A stretch of 64,000 nucleotides of DNA from Canna indica (GCA_034359265.1 CP136893.1:19290001-19354000); one strand, 5' to 3'; counted from the first letter of the stretch, positions 51,301 to 63,935 are shown. Notes: generated by a model not told the origin, from the letters alone. Translations and numbers: made by a program.

Positions 51301-51639
51301 CGACTCCCTAGCAGTCGCCCCCTCCATCGACAGCCGCTGACTCCCACCTCCAGCCGACTGCCAACACTACCTCCAGCCGACTCAATCGCTACCAGAGTAC
51401 CGATCGTTGCCGCCTCTAGCAGACTACAAACACACTGTTAAGGTAATTATATGAAAATTTTATTATAATTAACATGGAATTAAATTGCCAGCTTGATAGT
51501 GTTAATATAAATAAGCATCACAGCCAATTACTATGGGAGTATGGGTTAATATGATACTACAAAATGTTGATTGAAACATGTGAGTTGGTGATCTTGGTTG
51601 GATCAACAGATGATAAATTTTCAGTCATGTGCATGCTGA

Positions 51640-51830
51640 TACAATTCTTTGTTAATTGAATAATTGTATTGATACAATTCTGTAAATAATTCTTAGTTAC
51701 TTTATATTCTGTAAATAATCATTCTTTGTTAATTGTACTGATACAATTCTGTAAATAATCCTTAGTTACTTTATATTATGTAAATAATCATTCTTTGTTA
51801 ATTGTACTGATACAATTCCTAATATCAGTT
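51640..51830. repeat. Tandem repeat, unit about 75 bp, 2-3 copies
   Basis: The block TACTGATACAATTCTGTAAATAAT, then CTTAGTTACTTTATATT and CATTCTTTGTTAATTG repeats in order with few changes, with a partial first and last copy. Confidence 0.85.
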
Positions 51831-53943
51831 TGGTTTTTTGCTACTGTTTTTGTTTGTATTGATTTATTTAGTTTGGATAACAGTGTATGTTACTGTTTTC
51901 ATTTTTATTAGGTTAATTTTTTATTATGTCATCAATTTTTGATTATGTACTGATACAATTCCTAATATCAATGTATGTTATGTTCGAAATGGTCTTTGAT
52001 GATATGAAAGTTGATTTCCTCCTACTCTTGGTGTATGACCCTATTTCAATAGGGAAGTTGATTTCAATTAGAATTTATATCACGTTTATATTTTTTTGGT
52101 CTTCTTATTTCTTGGTATTGTTTATTTTTAGTTACCTAAATCCGGACTTTGGAGGCAATCATTCATTCTGCTGTGACACCTCAGATTGCGGAGTTGAAAA
52201 AAAAAGGTAACTACCCTTGTGAATACGTAAAATTATGTACACGTTTATGTACACCTACTGAAATATTAGCTAATTCCTTTGGCAATTAATTATGTACACG
52301 TTTATGAACGGTTAATTTAACATGAAGTTTTGCTTGCACCAAACACCCATTAGATGAATATATATTAAATATTAATATGAGAGCGGTAAACATGAGAGGA
52401 ATTGCTTTTATTTTGAATTCATCCTGTTCATCTTCTCAGAGTTGAGTGCATTGAGATTTGAGAAATATATATATCTAATGTTCAAGTTGATGCCTCCTTC
52501 AGGATCTACAAGCTATTGTGCATCCAACACTTGTATAATTGGATCTGTCTCAACATATAAAAAGTTGCAGTTGTCTGAGTCATATGAGAATACACAGACT
52601 GGACCATACGAGAATACATGATCTGATGTATCTTGTTGGCATATGAACTCATATGGTGTAGTATTTATCTTTAGACAATCATATATGTCTAGTATAAATG
52701 GACCATGCATGAATAAATGCAGGAAGTAGACAATGTTAGATTGATTGAAGTAGTGTTGCCTCTAATTTGTCAAATTTAGTCCATTCTTAGCTGATTGAAG
52801 CAGACATCAACAAGATACAAGTGTCCATTTTATTTAACTTACCCTTAGAAAAAGAAAAGAACTGTTTTATGCTTACTTGCTGTCAATAATGCTAATTCTG
52901 TAGGTCTACTGTTATTTGACGAGTATCTTCTAATTGCAGGTCACTTTTTGGATAAGTAGAACATTGGACAACAAGTTAGCAACTAGCTACAAGGTTCCCT
53001 ACCTGCAACACTTGGAAACCTCAATGACTTATTAGTGAGCAGTCATCATTTAGAATCACCTCCTTCATAATGAAGGGAAAAATCTAACTGCATAATAGTG
53101 TAGAAATTCTAATCCTCATTTTGATCTAATTTAAGTATCCAGTGTAATTGTGTAGAAGCTCTATTACGAATTTACAATCCTCATTTTTTTTGCAAATTAA
53201 TTTTCATTTTGATCTAATCTAATGGTGTAGAAGTTAGCATCTACTTCGAGTTTAGTAATTAGATTAGCAATTGTGAACTTGTGATTGTATATTGCCTCAT
53301 AAATTAATTTTTGGTGTTATTTAGTTTTTCATCTACTTGTAATCTAATGGAATGGTATATGTAGGCAGCTTGTATAGTTGTATATGAATAAATCAATTGA
53401 TGTTTGTATGGATTTGTATATGGATTTTTTTATTTGGTTAAAAATTTAAAATATTGTACAATTTAGACATGATTCAACCGGTTATCCGTTTACTACCGTT
53501 TAACCGGTTAATAAACGGATAACTGGTTCCATCCGAATCGAATAATTCGGTTTCGATTATCCGCGGATAATCGAAATCAGCTCGATTTCGGTTTCGGATA
53601 TAAGTTTTTGAAACCGGTCGGTTTCGGTTTCGGTTAGCGGGTTTGGAAAATGGTTTCGATTTCAGTTACCCTCTAAAAATACGATTAATCGAACCGTTGT
53701 CATTCCTACCTGGGTGGGTGAGATGCTTAACATCACTCTTAACCACCAAGGCAAATACCAATATCTAATATATATATATTCGGTAAATTAATCGAACCGT
53801 CGGTTAATTTACCGAACCGAACTGAAAACCGAAATCCAAAAATTTCTTTAACTGAAAACCAAACCGAAATTAATCAGTTCGGTTAAATCGGTTTCAGTTC
53901 GATTTCGGTGAATCGAGGAAGTTTGCTCACCCCTAGTCGAGTC

Positions 53944-54910
53944 CGAGACTACTTTGGGTGTGGTTCGGTTGAGCCCATGGACTAGATTAGGTGTGGACTT
54001 GACTGAGGCGGTAGGAAGGACATTTGGGCCTTAAGTGATGATAAAAAGAAGAAGAAATGAGAAGGGGAAAGACTCACCTGCGCATGCATCCCAAGCGAGG
54101 AGACTGCACACACCCCAAGGAGAGAGGGTGACACCGAGGAGTCAAGGCTCGATCGCGTGAGTTCGTGGTCGTGTGTGATCGCCGGAGGCTCGGCTCGACT
54201 TGTAAGAAACTAAACAGATCTCATTGATCTCTAGGGATGAGTAAAGCAAGTAAATCCTAGGGAAATCTACCACCTTGACTCCAAGAAGCGTCGGCGAGGC
54301 CTTGATGTAGGCTTTATCCTCCATTGTGAGACACGCCCTACAGATGCCGATTCGCGACAGTAGCTGGACCCTAGCAAGGTCATGCCGATGGCCAGACATG
54401 ACATAATCCACCAAGAAAAGCAGCAGTTGAAGAAGAAAATGTCCCGAGGCAAGCCCCATCCGAAGGGAAGAGGCAGAAAGAGGAGGAAACATTAAGATTA
54501 AGCGTCACCGCCATTAAATAAATAGGAGGAAAGAGGAAGGGAAGAGGCGGACAAAGATATGACTTTTGCGAGGATGCAGAGGGAGTAATGCTCGTGTGAA
54601 GTGGTGGGAAACTAGGAAAGCGCTAATAGTGAATGGTAACTACCGACAGAGAAGGATGAAGTTAGAGATTTTTTCCTTATTCTTCTCGATGTTTTTTGTT
54701 GTTATAATTTTAGTGGCCGAGGGAGATGAGTCAAACGATTTGGGACTCAAGAGAAATGGACGAAGTTAACAACATGATTAATGGAGTCAAAGACTCATAC
54801 ATACAAGTAGATATCAGAGTCGGAGACTCCGTCACCATCTCGCATGCGCGAATGCGAGGGTGTTTGTCGCAAGTGCCTGCGATAAAGGTGGATAATGACC
54901 TTATCAAAAA
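53944..54910. other. Probable continuation of the non-autonomous retroelement, no gene called
   Basis: The sequence continues the GTCGAGTC target without a break from 50,252, so it belongs to what the hAT MITE inserted into. A minus frame of 116 codons (54,492-54,142) has no motif I know and sits in a retroelement-like setting; I leave it uncalled. No LTR was found here. Confidence 0.4.
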
Positions 54911-57820
54911 TAGAGGTGGCAATGGGCCGGGCCCGACCCGATTCTGAGCCGTGCCTAACCCGACCCGTATGTGCCCAAGGGGCGAGCTCGGCTCGGCTTG
55001 CCCCCTGGGCACATGGGCCGTGCCAGGCACAGCACACGGGCCACGCACGACATGCGCACCATGCTGGCCCGAGCACGACATGAGGGACGAGCACGGCACG
55101 CGCACCATGCTAGACCTAGCCAGACGTCTGACGTGCGTTAGACACTCAGACCTGGGCCAGACCTGATTAAATTTTTTAAAAATATTTTATTAATTAAAAT
55201 CTTCTATAAATACCCTCTTATCCTATTCATTTTTTCTATCTCCATTCTCATCTCTCAACTCTTTCTCTCAACAATCTAAGTTCATTTACAATCATTTTTA
55301 ATAACTTTTAAAGTTCATTAAGGATTCAAGATTGCTGTCAATTTTTTTAATCTCTTAAATTTTTTCATTGATTAGTATAATATTTATAATTTTTTATATT
55401 ACTTTTTACTAATGACGAATAGAGATGTTTCAGGTTATTCTCCACAAACCGGATCAAATATATTACGAGAAATGTCTCATAGTACTCCTACCACTCAACA
55501 AAATCAAGACATAGAGATAAGTCCATCTATTAATTTATGTCCATCAGGTAGAAAAAGAAGTGCAGTATGAGAATATTTTGAGAAAAATTATTGAAGCTGA
55601 TGGCACCATAACAAAAGCCTGGTGCAAAAAATATAAAAAAATTCTTTCGACTTCAACAACAGGAGGAACTAATCATCTTTTACGTCATATAAAGGGTCAT
55701 GACACTAAGGTTACACAAGCTCAACAACTTTTTCGTATGATCATGATTTTTAACGTCGAGAACTTGCAAAATTAATTGTTCAAAGTGAATTTGCTTTTAG
55801 TTTTGTTGATCAACCAAGATTTTCTACTTGGATTCAAAATACTTTATAACCAAAATATAAAAAAATTACTCGAAATACAATGAAAAGTGATGCTTTAAAA
55901 TTATTTTATATATATATAGAAAATATAATAAATAGTTTTCAAAATAATAAATTAATTTTTTTTTAACATCTGATGTTTGGTCTGGTCAACATACTACTAA
56001 TTTTTACATTTGTGTTACTGCACATTGGATTGATGAAAATTGTATTTTACAAAAAAGAATAATTAGTTTTAAAGTTTTTGAATATCCACACATTTCTGTT
56101 GTCATTTTTTCTGCTATTAGATTTGTAACATCTTTCTATAATATAAATTCTAAAAAAATTACGATTAGTTTTGATAATGCTAGTAATAATGATGTTGCTA
56201 TTCCTCCCCTTATACAATTATTTAAGCCAGTATTAGAAGGTGAATTATTTCATGTTCATTGTGTTTGTCATGTTTTTATTTATGTGTAAAAGATGGTTTA
56301 AAACTAGTAAATATACATGTAGAAAAAATAAGATATGTTGTTAGATATATGCGTTCTTCAAAAGTAAGAACACAAGAATTTAAAAAATTATGTTAATATT
56401 TTAATAAACCATTTAAAAAATTTAATGGTGATGTTATTACTAGATGGAATTCAACATATCATAATAATTGGTTAGTTGCTGGACATATTACTCAAATTTT
56501 AGAACTTTTTAATAAAGCCACCGAATAATTTTTCGGTGTTTATTATCCTACATGTAATTTAATTCTTTCACATATAGTTCATATTAGTGAGGTATTTTCT
56601 TCACATAAACATCATCCTTTATTTGCACAAATTATTTCTTTAATGAAAACTAAATTTAAAAAGTATTGGTCAGATATACCTAGTTTATTTTGTTTAGCAC
56701 TATGTTTAGACCCTAGAATGAAAATTGATGGTTTAAATATGTTGTTGGATGATTATTATAACAATATGAAATTAAATAATGTTAAAGAAAAAAAATAGAA
56801 TTTTGAATTTATTAAATTCTATGTTTGTATTTTACGCTTCAAAATTTGGTGATACAATTATAAATAAGCCAACATCTTTCTCTTCAAGATTAAGTGATGA
56901 TAGTTGAAATAGTATTAATTCTCAACTTGGTCGTAGGATAAAAAACTAAATCTACTAATTTTAATGAATTGAGTTTTTTTCTAGATCATAATCATTTAGA
57001 AGAAATAGATGATAATGAGATTTTAGCATGGTGGAAAAAATAAGAAAATATGTATCATATTATTTTCATCATGGCACATGATATACTAACTGTTCATGTG
57101 TCTACAGTAGCTTCCGAGCCGAATGAGTGCAGAAACTGTTGAAATGTGCATTTGCTTAAAAGACTGGTTGAATGCTGAATATAGATTATAAGATAAGAGA
57201 GGACACTATACTTCATCATCGGGAGAGGAGAAAGCTCAAACACGCGAAACTGGTGTTGCTGGTCCAAGTACAAGTTAAATCATCGGGGACTACGGATGAT
57301 TAAAAATGAAAAAAAAAACTACGTAGACCTGATTCTTCTATAGTTTAATCATTGGGGAGTAAAAATTTAACTATATAAGGTACGTAGGCAACCTTTTAAA
57401 GTATGGTCTATTGTAATATTTTAAAAAATATTTTATCATTTCATGAATATTTTTGTATTCAAGATAAATAAAAATTTAATTATAATTTTATTTTTAAAAA
57501 ATCTTTTTATTAATTTGTACCACTTTTAGATATAAGAAATGTGTTAAAGAATAAATAATAAAGCTTAGTACAATGGTTAAGCCATCTTGAATAAAATTAG
57601 AAGTTGACGATTCAAAACTCATAGCCAGCTTTTAAATTCCAAGATTTATTTTTAAAAACTTTGAAAATTTCAGGCCGACCCGAGCTCAGCTCGAGCCTGA
57701 AGGGCTAGGCCTACCCCCTGAACTATCGGGTCGTGCTTGGTACAGCTCGATCAACACTCAGGTCGTGCCTGGCACGGTCGAAGGTGCTCGGGCCTAGATC
57801 AACTCGGCCCATTGCTGAAA
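54911..57820 (+). mobile_element. hAT DNA transposon copy 2 with dead BED transposase
   Basis: The left end TAGAGGTGGCAATGGGCC pairs with a right end that reads GGCCCATTGC on the + strand and is damaged beyond that. GC-rich subterminal zones (54,925-55,165 and 57,670-57,805) flank an AT-rich body that aligns collinearly with copy 1 over its length. The transposase would begin at 55,412 (MTNRDVSGYS) and includes the BED finger remnant (AWCKKYKKILS: the second Cys is Tyr), LLRHIKGHDTKVTQAQQ, and the hAT C-terminal ILAWWKK near 57,020. Stops and frameshifts are more numerous than in copy 1. A deletion of ~50-60 bp relative to copy 1 occurs after TTCAACATATCATA (56,450). Confidence 0.85.
57564..57622 (+). 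other. tRNA-like stretch near the 3' end of hAT copy 2
   Basis: CTTAGTACAATGGTTAAGCC, a gap of ~20 nt, then AGAAGTTGACGATTCAAAACTC. It aligns with the same place in copy 1; the D-arm side (ACAATGGTTAAGCC) is closer to a tRNA here, the B-box side is worse. Confidence 0.35.
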
Positions 57821-58205
57821 GTTGTGGCAATTTTGAGTTTATGCACATTTATAGTTGTGGCAATTTGCCGAAAGTATTGATGCTTTTAATAATTTTGCCA
57901 AAAATTTTTAGCTTTTGCCAATATTTTTTTTATATTTGACATTTATGTAAAAGTTTATAAAGAAATGTACCTAATAGAGAGAGAGTGCAATTTGTTACAT
58001 AAAATTAATTCACTTTTCGTGCGAACCCACCCACACTTTTCTTTTATATTATTATCATCAAATGTAGCCAAATATTATTCTCAAATTAATCCAACTAATC
58101 AGGTTTTTACACTATTGGTAAAAAAATCGATCATTTAATTAAATTGATGCCTATTATACTGCTTGTCTATTTCATTTGTCATATATTTATATCCGCTTTA
58201 AATAT
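57821..58205. other. AT-rich nuclear DNA, no gene
   Basis: The phrase GTTGTGGCAATTT occurs twice (near 57,820 and 57,854). The last five bases, AATAT (58,201-58,205), are the left copy of the target duplication of copia element 3. Confidence 0.6.
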
Positions 58206-58463
58206 TATTACACGAGATAATTCTTCTCAGTGTAATTCTCCAATGATATTACATCTACATATATAGAATATTACAAGAGATAAGATAGGAAAAAATATTA
58301 CAGGAGAATATTATAAGAGATAAGATAGGAAACTAATTATTCTAAATATGAAAAAAATTAAATACTCCTATCTAATCGAATCCTTCAAATTAAGGAATTT
58401 CCTAAACTAATATTACAGCTCATATGCACCTAATTATTTACCGTATATACAAAATCTTCAAAA
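58206..58463 (-). repeat. 3' LTR of copia element 3
   Basis: 258 bp. It matches the LTR at 63,674-63,935 apart from about 17 differences in ~245 aligned bases by eye. It is preceded (on the element strand) by a polypurine tract, seen on + as CTCCCCCTCAAACTGAGG at 58,464-58,481. Confidence 0.95.
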
Positions 58464-58470
58464 CTCCCCC

Positions 58471-61400
58471 TCAAACTGAGGAATAGATGTCTTCCATTCC
58501 CAGCTTGAATACAAGATCATGAAAACTTGAGCTCTTTAGTCCCTTTGTTAAAACGTTTGCTAACTGATGTTCTGAAGGAACATAGGACATACACACTAAC
58601 CCTTCCTCCAACTTTTCTTTGATGAAATGTCTGTCAATCTCAATATGTTTTGTCCTATCATGTTGTATAGGATTATGAGCAATATTGATAGCTGACTTGT
58701 TGTCACAGTAGAGCTTCATAGGGCCTTCCCATTTGATTCTCAAATCATCAGGAATAATCTTCAAACAAAGTAATTCACACAATCCTTGGGCAATAGCTCT
58801 GAACTCTGATTTAGCTAACGACCTTGCCACTACATTCTGCTTCTTGCTCGTCCAAGGAAAGTATAGTATCATGTGGTTGATCTTCTATCTACTAGGGATC
58901 CTGCATAGTCAGCATCTGTAGAAACTTTGAAAGTAAGAGTATTATTCATTCTGAACAAAATTTCTTTTCCTGAATTGCCTTTCAAGTAATGTAGCACTCT
59001 ATAAGCAGCTTGAAGATGAGGTTATCTTCGATCATGCATGAATTGACTGATCACACTCACTGAGTATGCCATATATAAGTTTTCCAACCAATCTTTGATA
59101 CATCCTTTTATCAACAGTTGGTTCTTCTTTAGCTTCTCCCAACTTATGGTTTGGATCCATTGGAGTAGATCTGATTTGCACCCAATCTTCCCGATTTCTG
59201 CCAACAAATCAGTCACATACTTTTGCTGAGATATAAAAATCCCTTGTGTGGAATATGTCACTTCAATACCAAGGAAATACTTCAGTTTCCCTAGCTCTTT
59301 TATCTCAAACTCTTTTATAAGCCTCTGCTTCAATTCATGCATCTATTTCTTATCATTTCCAATCACAATGATGTCATCTACATAGACTAGAAGAGCTGTC
59401 GCTCCCCCGCAGTAGAATGTTTAATGAAGAGAGTATGGTCATCTTGGCTTTATTTGTACCATAACTCCTTCATGACCTTGTCAAATCTTCCAAACCATGC
59501 TCTAGGAGATTGTTTTAACCCATAAAGAGCATTTTTTAGTTTGCATACCTTGTTATCTATGTCTCCGTCAAATCCTGATGGAATGTTCATGTAGATTTCT
59601 TCATCTAAGTCACCATGAAGGAATGCATTCTTAACATCATACTGCAAGAGTTGCCAATTAAAATGAGCAGCCAATGCCAGTAGAATTCTAACGGTGTTCA
59701 TTTTTGCAACAGGAGCAAAAGTCTCTTGATAATCCACCCCATAAGTTTGGGTGTACCCTTTTGCTACCAATCTTGCCTTATATCTTTCAAGGGATCCATC
59801 AGCCTTGTATTTTAGTGTGAAGATCTACTTACAATCAACAATATTCTTCCCTCTTAGTTTGTCAACGATCTCCCGGGTTTTGTTCTTTTCTAGTGCACTC
59901 ATCTCTTCTCTCATAGCATCCCTCCATTCCCTCTTTGACAATGCCTCAAGAACAGTGTTTGGAATACCAATGGTGTTTAGACTCACAATAATTTTTTTGT
60001 GGGTTGGTGATAGGTGCTTAAGAGAAACATAGGGCCCGTTTAGTTTGCTAAAAAATGGGGGACTGGACTGGACATCCGCCCATGTCCCCCGTTTGGTTTG
60101 CAAAAGAAGCTTCGGGACAAGGACTTCTCCTTGTCCGGGACAGGATTTCCACCCATTTTGGTGTCCCGAGAAATTTCTCGGTACACCGAAATCGAGCGAA
60201 GGACAATGACTGTAATTGTCAAAATTACCCCTTCTTTTGATCGTAGAATCGTCGGATCGAGTCGAGGTGAATACCAAAGTTGTAAATTTTTGCGTGCTGA
60301 ACGCGATGGTGGTGTCAGATTTCAGATTGGAAATCGTTTGGTATAATTTTTATATTTTTCGGTATTATCCTATTGTTATACTTTTAGGTTAATTGAAAAT
60401 TAGTTGAACACTTATTAGTTAAACTAAAACTTCTTATTGTATTAAAGTATTTGATACTATATATTAATATTTTTTTACATATTAATTAATTTTAAGACTA
60501 ATTTACAAGGGTATTTTAGTCATTTGTCATATATAATACTTTGTTATAGCGAAACAAACGCAGGACAGAACGGAATATCATGTCCTGTTCTTGACGAAAC
60601 AAACACGGTATAGCTATTGTTTCAGGACATCTGATGTCCTGTCCTTGTCCCTGTCTGGTGTCCTGTGATGAGCAGTTTGCGAACCAAACGGGCCCATAAT
60701 GTGATAAGGGATAGAGAGGATGTTTTGTGCATTCTCTTTTACCTTTTCTAACAGTAATGGGAAGATCTAGATCATCTATGGGATCAAAGTCAATTTCAAC
60801 ATATTGTGTATGTAAAGGTTGCTCAGAACTTACCGTGGTTTCATTCCCAGAGTCAGAGTTGGATTCTTGAACTTGTGTCGGTTCAGGAACAACCATCCTC
60901 CTTGAATACACCTGAGAAAAATTTTGAGTTGGAGCAAGAGGAGATAACATAGGTTCAAGTTCAGGTTCATAATTAGGTAACTCAGATGTACTTGGGTTAG
61001 AAATCACACTTTCAACACCATGAGAATCATGAGAAAAATCAAGTATAAGAGGTTCAAATGATTCATAAGTACTATCTTCCATTCTTGAAATCTCCCCATG
61101 AAGAGAGGACTTGGGGAAATAAGATTTATTTTCTGTAAAAGTAACATCTGCAGTGATGCAAAACCTTTTTGATGAAGGGTGATAACACTTGTATCCTTTT
61201 TGAGTGGATGAATAACCAAGAAACACACATTTGATTGCTCTAGGGTCAAGTTTACCTCTATTTTGGCTATGTATATGAACAAATGATGTGCACCCAAATA
61301 TCCTAGGTTTGAGGCGATTGGAGGTTCTGACGTGAGGGAAGAAACTGTTAAGGACGTCTATGGGGCTTTTGTTATCTAACACACGAGAAGAGAGTCTATT

Positions 61401-62579
61401 TATCATATATGTGACAGTAAGAACAGCATCCCCCCAATATGACTCAGGAATATTCCCTTGGAAGAGTAAAGCCCTGGTAGTGTTTAGTAGATGCCCATTT
61501 TTTCTTTCAGCCATCCTATTTTGTTGAGGTGTGTTAACACATGATGAATCATGGATAATGCGCTCAGATTGGAAGTATGATGATAAAGTTTGATTAAAGT
61601 AGTCTCTAGCATTGTCTGTCCTAAAGCTCTTTATTTTAACCCCAAATTGATTTTGAACCATTAACTGGAAGTTTGGTATGACAGTGCTAACCTCAGATTT
61701 TTGCTTAAGAGGAAATAACCACGTAACCCGTGTACAATCATCAATTAAGGATACAAACCAACGAGCTCCAGAGACATTGGGTACAGTAGAGGGACCCCAT
61801 ATATCACTATGAATCAAATGAAAAGGATATAAGCTTATTTTATTGCTCACAGGGAAAGATGCACAAGAGTGCTTTGCCAATTCACAAATATCACAATGAA
61901 ATTCAGAAATATCTAATCCTTGAAAGATATGAGGAAACATAACTTTCAAAACTTTAAAGGATGGGTGACCTAGACGATAATGATACAACCAAATGGTGTC
62001 TTTATTTGAGGAGCTGAGAAAAGATAAGGATAAATTGCTCTTATTTTTCTGAAATGATTCAAGGTGGTAAAGACCACTCCTTTCCTTAGCAAGTCCAATC
62101 CTCCTCCCCAAGCTTTGGTCCTGGACAACACAGTTAGAGGAAGAAAAAATAGCATAATATTTAAGATCACCAGTAAGCTTTTGAATGGAAACGAGGCTAG
62201 CCGATAATTTTGGTACATGAAGGATATTTTTAAGGGTGAGAGTGGGTGTGAGATGTATATCTCCAAATCCTGCAACAGTGGCTAAAGAACCATTGGCAAC
62301 TACAATTTTCCTATTACTTGAGCATGGGGTATAGGAATGAAAAAATTGGGATGTGGGTGTCATATGGTCTGTGGCACCAGAGTCTATTATCCAAGAATTG
62401 CTACAAAATTTGTTTGAGGCATTCATGCAAAAAGGGTTTGAAGGTTTACCTGAAAAAGCCAAAGAACAACCTCCAGATGGCTTCTCAAGAGATCCCAATA
62501 AATTTCTCAACTTCTCAATTTCCTCACCGTTGAATCCTCTTGTTGTTACATTCTCCTCATTCTTGCGATGTTCTGCCAT
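58471..62579 (-). pseudogene. pol of copia element 3 (PR-INT-RT-RH), split by a MITE and broken
   Basis: The long frame 62,579-60,516 begins MAEHRKNEENVTTRG. Protease: SWIIDSGATDHMTPTS at about residue 52-67. GAG-pre-integrase: YHYRLGHPSFKVLK and CDICELAKHS. Integrase core: LIHSDIWGP, FRTDNARDYFNQ and NRMAERKNGHLL (D-D-E residues present). The frame then runs into the MITE at 60,695. It resumes at 60,031 with [78 protein letters not shown] (about 59,370) and RNase H (CDNKSAINIA, RTKHIEIDRHFI). Stops or frameshifts occur after KELWYK (59,450), at 59,343 and near 59,022-58,872. Confidence 0.92.
60032..60695. mobile_element. 664-bp MITE inserted in pol of copia element 3
   Basis: The ends GGGCCCGTTTAGTTTGC and (reverse complement of right end) GGGCCCGTTTGGTTCGC are inverted repeats, with the 3-bp duplication ATA on both sides (60,029-60,031 and 60,696-60,698). 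The GGGCCCGTTTGGTT wording and 3-bp duplication fit Tourist/PIF-Harbinger MITEs, although their usual target is TAA/TTA. Subterminal sequence repeats the word GTCC(T/C)(G/T) many times. The copia frame continues in phase when the MITE and one ATA are left out. Confidence 0.88.
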
Positions 62580-62597
62580 GTGTGCTTGAGGCCTCTG

Positions 62598-63500
62598 CTA
62601 CCCCCCACAATTTCCCCATTCTCGGCTTGGTGGTTTCCCATTTAATTTCCAACATTTCTCCTTTGTGTGCCTTGGTTTCTTACAGTAAGTGCACCACAGA
62701 TTGTCCTTGTTTTCCTTCCACTGATTTTCTCTACCTTGGTACCTTGGTAGATCACTTTTTTCTTTCTCTAAATGATCTATTTTAGTTGCTAGGGCAGATC
62801 CATTCACAGGTGGTTGTTCAAGCATAATACTCTTTCGACTTTCTTCTGCTCGAATCAGAGAAATTGTCTCTTCTAGAGATGGTGTGTCCTCCTTCCCAAG
62901 GATTTGAACTCTAACCTGATCGAATTTAGGATTCAATCCGGCCAAAAAATCATAAACACGATCTCTTTCAATGAAGCTTTTCAAGATGGCGGCATCCTCA
63001 AAACTTTTCATCTCAAAGACTCGATAATGATCGAGTTCTTGCCATAGGTTTTGCAACAGATTTGCATATTCTGTGACAGATTTGTCTCATTGTTTGGTGG
63101 TTGTAGTCTTGACCTTGATCTCATAGACTTGAGCAGCATCACGTGCTTTTGAGTATGTGCGACGAATGAAGTCCCAAATCTTCTTAGATGTGGCCAAGAA
63201 CATGCACGTGTCACTGATAATGTGGTCCATAGAATCCCATAACCAAGACACTATCATAGAATCTTCATCATCCCACGCTGCAAATGTAGGATCATTCTTT
63301 GCTGGTCTGGTTCCAAGGAGATGACTGAGCCTCCCTTTGCCCTTGAGGTATGTATGGACAAACTGAGACCATTTGAGATAGTTTTTCCCATTAAGTCTAT
63401 AAGAGGTCCGAATATTTTGCAAGTCCGCAATTTTCTGAACAAAATTGGATTCTTCAAAAGGGTTAGAATGGCTAGAAACAGTGATTTGGGAGGTTGACAT
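62598..63500 (-). pseudogene. gag of copia element 3, one internal stop
   Basis: Starts MSTSQITVSSHSNPFEESN at 63,500. It contains the copia gag core (YRLNGKNYLKWSQFVHTYLK, then WLWDSMDHIISDTCMFLAT) and a C-terminal zinc knuckle CTYCKKPRHTKEKC (CX2CX4HX4C) near 62,660. A TGA at 63,087-63,089 interrupts the frame after KTTTTKQ; the frame continues unchanged beyond it. The frame ends at a TAG (62,598-62,600), six codons before the ATG that opens the next long frame in the same phase. In most copia elements gag and pol are one frame, so both stops are probably mutations. Confidence 0.9.
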
Positions 63501-63660
63501 GTTGTAGCAATTAGGGCGACCTGATCTGAGGTTAAGAAGAAACAAATAGGGCAGCAATGAAGGCTGGAACACTCGGGAGAAAGGGATTAAAAAAAAGATG
63601 AGGAACAAGCAACAATGAAGGTTGCTCGAGGAAGAAGAAGAAACCCAGGAAGAGACCTAG

Positions 63661-63673
63661 GGCTCTGATACCA
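63661..63673 (-). other. Primer-binding site of copia element 3
   Basis: On the minus strand TGGTATCAGAGCC directly follows the 5' LTR. It is complementary to the 3' end region of initiator tRNA-Met, the usual copia primer. Confidence 0.9.
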
Positions 63674-63935
63674 TAACACAAAAAAAGGAATAATTCTTCT
63701 CAATGTATTTCTCCAATGATATTACATCTACATATATAAGATATTACAGGAGATAAGATAGGAAGAAATATTACAGAAGAATATTACAAGAGATAAGATA
63801 GGAAACTAATTATTCTAAATATGAAAAAATTAATTACTCGTATCTAATCAAATCCCTCAAATTAAGGGATTTCCTAAACTAATATTACAGCTTATATGCA
63901 CCTAATTATTTACCATATATACAAAATCTTCAACA
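63674..63935 (-). repeat. 5' LTR of copia element 3
   Basis: 262 bp, starting TGTTGAAGATTTTGTATATGG on the minus strand and ending TTGTGTTA at the primer-binding site. It is followed on + by the duplicated AATAT. Confidence 0.95.

Larger units (their letters stand above)
50604..53708. mobile_element. Nested non-autonomous hAT-like element (3.1 kb)
   Basis: The left end TAGGGTGGCAATTAGAACCG and the reverse complement of the right end TAGGAATGACAACGGTTCG are imperfect inverted repeats, with ATTAATCG and CGGTTTCGGTT words in both subterminal zones. The flanking 8-mers (about CGTGGGCA and CCTGGGTG) match at only five positions. The interior has no transposase: a GC-rich minisatellite (51,015-51,290), a 75-bp tandem repeat (51,650-51,815), and AT-rich DNA. 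Its size suggests a deletion derivative or a carrier of captured genomic DNA. Confidence 0.75.
50261..53935. mobile_element. hAT-type MITE carrying a second, 3.1-kb nested element
   Basis: The ends TAGGGGTGAGCAACGG and (reverse complement of the right end) TAGGGGTGAGCAAACTTCC are near-perfect inverted repeats. A perfect 8-bp duplication GTCGAGTC borders it (50,253-50,260 and 53,936-53,943). Both subterminal zones repeat CGGTTCGGTTAA words. Without the nested element it is about 570 bp. Two tRNA-like stretches lie inside on the minus strand: 50,506-50,441 (GGCTAAGATGGTTAGAG, gap, TTGAGTTCAAGTCT), and a second whose T arm (GTTCGAGTCC, 50,595-50,586) is parted from its D-arm side (TTGCCTTGGTGGTTAAGAG, 53,755-53,737) by the nested insertion. 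Confidence 0.9.
58206..63935 (-). mobile_element. Nearly complete Ty1-copia retrotransposon (element 3) with TSD AATAT
   Basis: 5,730 bp on the minus strand: 5' LTR at 63,674-63,935, primer-binding site at 63,661-63,673, gag, protease, integrase, RT, RNase H, polypurine tract, 3' LTR. A perfect 5-bp duplication AATAT lies on both sides (58,201-58,205 and 63,936-63,940). Minus the MITE at 60,032-60,695 it is about 5.06 kb, a normal copia size. Domain order PR-INT-RT-RH is that of Ty1-copia. In-frame stops and later frameshifts show it is inactive, but it is by far the best-kept retroelement in the window. Confidence 0.96.

Noticed and set aside
54142..54492. 116-codon minus frame with a hydrophobic start
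   Set aside because: No recognised family, retroelement setting, no upstream or downstream exons that I can join with confidence.
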